Assembly: GCA_040508515.1 (NCBI GenBank)
Contig: JBEVMS010000011.1
Coordinates: forward strand, 1-8,727
Length of the DNA: 8,727 nt
Origin: JBEVMS01 sp040508515
Lineage (GTDB): Bacteria > Pseudomonadota > Gammaproteobacteria > Xanthomonadales > Rhodanobacteraceae
Direction: 5' to 3'
Positions 6,383-8,727 of this stretch are shown piece after piece. A model generated the notes under the pieces. That model worked only from the letters and a program-made list of their open reading frames with translations. It did no database searches and was not told the origin of the DNA. A program made the translations under genes and the position numbers. Position 1 is the first letter of the stretch; the number at the start of each line of letters is the position of its first letter.

Positions 6383-6593
6383 GCCTGAAAACCTGGCGGT
6401 GCAAAGGTTGAAGTGTAGCGTCTAATGTCAGACGCGTGGGACGTGGCGGGCATCAGCTGGCAACGCCCAACCCGCGCGACAAGGTCGCCTGTTAACGACA
6501 CCCTAACAATGGCAGCCCAAGGCTGCGGCTAATATCGAAAACATTGCGCGAGGTTAGCCCTTGCGGATCTGCCATTGTAGTGGGGAGTTTCAC
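6383..6593. promoter_or_regulatory. Divergent intergenic region between yafS-like gene and gloB
   Basis: No gene is seen. The region must hold promoters for both flanking genes. Candidates are TAATAT at 6530-6535 (plus strand, -10 of gloB, no good -35) and TACACT at 6412-6417 (minus strand, -10 of the yafS-like gene). Three small inverted repeats are present: GCGTCT/AGACGC at 6418-6435, TGTTA/TAACA at 6490-6508, and GCAGCC/GGCTGC at 6512-6526 with a three-base loop. All promoter calls here are tentative. Confidence 0.4.
6582..6587 (+). promoter_or_regulatory. Ribosome binding site for the gloB GTG start
   Basis: GGGGAG lies six bases before the GTG at 6594, an optimal arrangement. It rules out the longer TTG-initiated reading at 6561, whose extra residues have no counterpart in glyoxalase II. 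Confidence 0.75.
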
Positions 6594-7358
6594 GTGCACG
6601 TCGTACCGTTACCGGCGCTTGCCGACAACTATATCTGGCTGCTGCATGACGATGACGGCAACGCCATCGCCGTCGATCCGGGCACTGCCGAGCCAGTCGA
6701 ACGCGCGCTGCAACAACGCAACCTGCAACTGCGGGCGATTTTGTTGACCCATCATCATGCCGATCACACCGGTGGTGTCGCGGGCCTGCTGCAACAGCAT
6801 CGCGTTGACGTCTATGCACCGCATGATCCACGCATCGCCTTGGCGACGCATCGGGTCCAGGATGGCGAGCAACTCAACCTTGCGTTGCCTCTTGCAAGCT
6901 TCGACGTAATGGCGGTACCTGGCCACACCCTGAGCCACATTGCCTATGCAGGCGAGGGCTTGCTGCTCTGCGGCGACACCTTGTTCAGCCTGGGCTGTGG
7001 TCGCTTGTTCGAGGGTAGCCCGGCGCAGATGCTGGCCTCACTGGACCGCATGGCCACGCTGCCAGCACAAACGCTCGCCTGTCCGGCGCACGAGTACACT
7101 GCGGCCAATGCGCGCTTCGCGTTGAGCGTCGATCCGCATAACCAAGCCTTGCAGCATCGCTTGGCCGAGATTGCGACGCAACGTCAACAGAATCTGCCGA
7201 CCTTGCCGGTCACCCTGGCCAGTGAATTGGCCTGCAACCCGTTTCTTAGGATCGACCAGCCCTCCGTGCAATCGTGGTGCATGGCGCGGGGCGCCGGCGA
7301 CGATCGCGTGCAACGCTTCGCCGCCTTGCGCAGCGGCAAAGACGAGTTTCGCGGATGA
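6594..7358 (+). CDS. gloB: Hydroxyacylglutathione hydrolase (glyoxalase II)
   Basis: A 254-residue metallo-beta-lactamase-fold hydrolase that splits S-D-lactoylglutathione into D-lactate and glutathione, the second step of methylglyoxal detoxification. Seen metal ligands: THHHADH with His53, His55, Asp57 and His58, then His111 in PGHTLSH, Asp128 in CGDTLFSLGCGRLFEG and His166 in AHEYT. The C-terminal helical part ends in LRSGKDEF, as in E. coli GloB (LRSKKDRF). The N-terminus VVPLPALADNYIWLL starts directly at the GTG chosen, with a strong ribosome binding site. The stop overlaps the mltD start as ATGA, so the two genes form an operon, the same gene pair as in E. coli. Catalytic residues are complete. 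Confidence 0.96.
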   Translation: MHVVPLPALADNYIWLLHDDDGNAIAVDPGTAEPVERALQQRNLQLRAILLTHHHADHTGGVAGLLQQHRVDVYAPHDPRIALATHRVQDGEQLNLALPLASFDVMAVPGHTLSHIAYAGEGLLLCGDTLFSLGCGRLFEGSPAQMLASLDRMATLPAQTLACPAHEYTAANARFALSVDPHNQALQHRLAEIATQRQQNLPTLPVTLASELACNPFLRIDQPSVQSWCMARGAGDDRVQRFAALRSGKDEFRG

Positions 7359-8605
7359 AGCGGCTGACGCGCCTCTTGCCGCTGGCGATTTCCTTGACGC
7401 TAGCGGCATGTGCCGATGTGGGTCCAATCCGCCAGCCTTCCGAAATCCGTCCGTTGCTGGGCAGTAGCATCAGTCACGTCGACATCGAGCCGTCCACCCT
7501 GCCCGCCGGTTACTCTTCCAACGATTGGGACGACCTGCGCGCCAGTTTTGCGATGGATGATTGCGCAGACCCTGCGGCGTTATCCATGGCGCATGAGTAC
7601 ACGCGCAATCCGCAACGCTTTGAAGCACAAATGCGCGAAGTCCTCCCCCGTGTGGCGTTTATCCAAGGCATCGCAAAGCAGCACGGCGTGCCGGGCGAAT
7701 TCGTGTTGCTGCCTTGGGTGGAAAGCCAGTTCCGTCCAATGTTTGGTCGCCGCGACCGACCCGCCGGCATGTGGCAGATCATGCCAGCCACAGCCTCAAG
7801 CATCGGGTTGCGTATAGACGGCCATTACGACGGACGCTTGGATGTACCCGCCGCCGCCGAAGCAGTAATGACCTTACTGCAGCGCTATCACGATCAATTG
7901 CACGATTGGCGCTTGGTCAACTACGCCTTCAACGCTGGCGAGTTCTCCATCCAAAAGCTGGTCGATAAGCACGGCGTCCCGGCTGCGGAGCCGGTCATTC
8001 CGAAATTTCCCGTGCGCAGCGGTACGCGGGAGCACCTGGTAAAACTTCTGGCAATTTCTTGTGTGATCCGCGAACCGGCGCGTTTTGATATCAGCCTTCC
8101 GCTCCTGGCGCCGGATCAGCAGTTGGTGGCGGTGCCGGTTCCCAAGACCATACCGATCGGCACCGCAGCCAGTCAGGCTGGCATGTCAGTGGACGAGCTA
8201 TATAGCCTCAACGCAGGCCTACGTGACGGGATCGCCGGCAAACCGGCAGCCCCCTATCTGCTTATGCCGCGCGATCATGCACAACAACTCCAGCAAGCTT
8301 GGTTGCAACCGGTCGTTGACGAAGATCAGCAACTGCCCTCGCCGCCAACCTCGGAACCTGACGCGCTACCCAAGCCAACCTCGCAGCATGTCGTCGACCG
8401 GAGCGCGCCTGGCAAGCGCAAAAAACCGCAGCGGGACAAGGCAGCTTCTACCGCCAGCGCCAAGCACGTGGTCGGCAAGGGAGAAAGCCTCTGGGGTGTG
8501 GCGCAGCGTTACCATGTGGAAGTAAGCGAGTTGCAAAGCTGGAATCACTTGCAAGGAACAACGCTTAAGCCCGGCCAATCGATCATCGTCAAGCAAATCG
8601 ACTGA
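7355..8605 (+). CDS. mltD: Membrane-bound lytic murein transglycosylase D (lipoprotein, one LysM)
   Basis: A 416-residue predicted outer-membrane lipoprotein that cleaves peptidoglycan glycan strands with formation of 1,6-anhydromuramic ends. Seen: a lipoprotein signal peptide with lipobox LAAC, giving lipidated Cys19. A family 23-type SLT domain follows (about 95-210), with catalytic Glu123 in LPWVESQF, then PAGMWQIMPATA and NYAFNAGEFS. A middle region (VAVPVPKTIPIGTAASQAGMSVDELYSLN) is typical of MltD. A Pro/Lys-rich linker (about 325-370) leads to a single C-terminal LysM peptidoglycan-binding domain at 371-413 (VGKGESLWGVAQRYHV...LKPGQSIIV). E. coli MltD has more than one LysM, so this is a shorter tail. 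The start ATG at 7355 is fixed by the ATGA overlap with gloB and by the signal peptide; the frame extends further upstream inside gloB but is not coding there. Confidence 0.94.
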   Translation: MKRLTRLLPLAISLTLAACADVGPIRQPSEIRPLLGSSISHVDIEPSTLPAGYSSNDWDDLRASFAMDDCADPAALSMAHEYTRNPQRFEAQMREVLPRVAFIQGIAKQHGVPGEFVLLPWVESQFRPMFGRRDRPAGMWQIMPATASSIGLRIDGHYDGRLDVPAAAEAVMTLLQRYHDQLHDWRLVNYAFNAGEFSIQKLVDKHGVPAAEPVIPKFPVRSGTREHLVKLLAISCVIREPARFDISLPLLAPDQQLVAVPVPKTIPIGTAASQAGMSVDELYSLNAGLRDGIAGKPAAPYLLMPRDHAQQLQQAWLQPVVDEDQQLPSPPTSEPDALPKPTSQHVVDRSAPGKRKKPQRDKAASTASAKHVVGKGESLWGVAQRYHVEVSELQSWNHLQGTTLKPGQSIIVKQID

Positions 8606-8727
8606 AGAAGCTTTGGCGCTCTGTACAACTACGCCTATACGATTGCCGCTGCGGCGGAGTATGTCCGACGCTGGCTGATCGAACATCGCCACGCCACGCG
8701 GCCGCCGCGACCGCAAACAACGTTGCC
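8606..8727. other. Region downstream of mltD, no identifiable gene
   Basis: No start codon with a ribosome binding site, no hairpin terminator and no RNA gene is seen. The mltD frame stays open after its TGA to the end of the window (about 40 codons, reading SFGALYNYAYTIAAAAEYV...). That is short enough to be chance in GC-rich DNA, though it could also be part of a truncated gene extending past the window. Confidence 0.3.

Noticed and set aside
6561..6593. TTG-initiated longer form of gloB
   Set aside because: The added residues have no counterpart in glyoxalase II, and GGGGAG is ideally placed for the GTG at 6594.
8366..8716. 116-codon minus-strand open frame at the right end
   Set aside because: It is mostly antisense to the LysM region of mltD and shows no recognisable domain.

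Overview
The window looks like chromosomal DNA of a gammaproteobacterium, most likely of the Xanthomonadales/Rhodanobacteraceae type (Dyella, Rhodanobacter, Frateuria or a relative). This rests on the fairly GC-rich right half, the style of the RNase HI, DnaQ and GloB proteins, and the conserved dnaQ-rnhA-yafS-gloB-mltD gene cluster that is also known from E. coli. The genus is an inference; no 16S or other marker is present.

Left part (about 1-3617, all on the minus strand): a two-gene operon. It encodes a RecQ-type superfamily 2 helicase fused to a C-terminal ComF-like phosphoribosyltransferase (PRTase) domain, followed, with an ATGA stop/start overlap, by a DprA/Smf-like Rossmann protein with a C-terminal winged helix. 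The operon lies directly downstream of the 3' end of a tRNA-Ser(CGA) gene, the usual docking point for genomic islands, and by eye is less GC-rich than the right half. A compact inverted repeat containing a 9-bp direct repeat lies between the tRNA and the helicase gene. This is the accessory part of the window and the best candidate for an under-described system: a helicase plus a single-strand-DNA-handling protein, possibly acting on incoming foreign DNA.

Middle (3618-5680): the tRNA-Ser gene has a clear sigma70-type promoter. A stand-alone PP2C-family Ser/Thr phosphatase runs on the plus strand and converges on dnaQ, the two stop codons sharing the palindrome TTAATTAA. On the minus strand, rnhA (RNase HI) and dnaQ (DNA polymerase III epsilon proofreading subunit) overlap by ATGA and are probably translationally coupled. 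In E. coli these two genes are divergent.

Right part (5681-8727): a YafS-like methyltransferase on the minus strand ends in a strong intrinsic terminator whose stem contains its own stop codon. It is divergent from gloB (glyoxalase II), which overlaps mltD (lipoprotein membrane-bound lytic transglycosylase with one LysM domain), again by ATGA. The last 122 bases hold no gene that can be identified. The right half is ordinary conserved chromosome: proofreading and RNA-primer or hybrid removal, methylglyoxal detoxification and peptidoglycan turnover.
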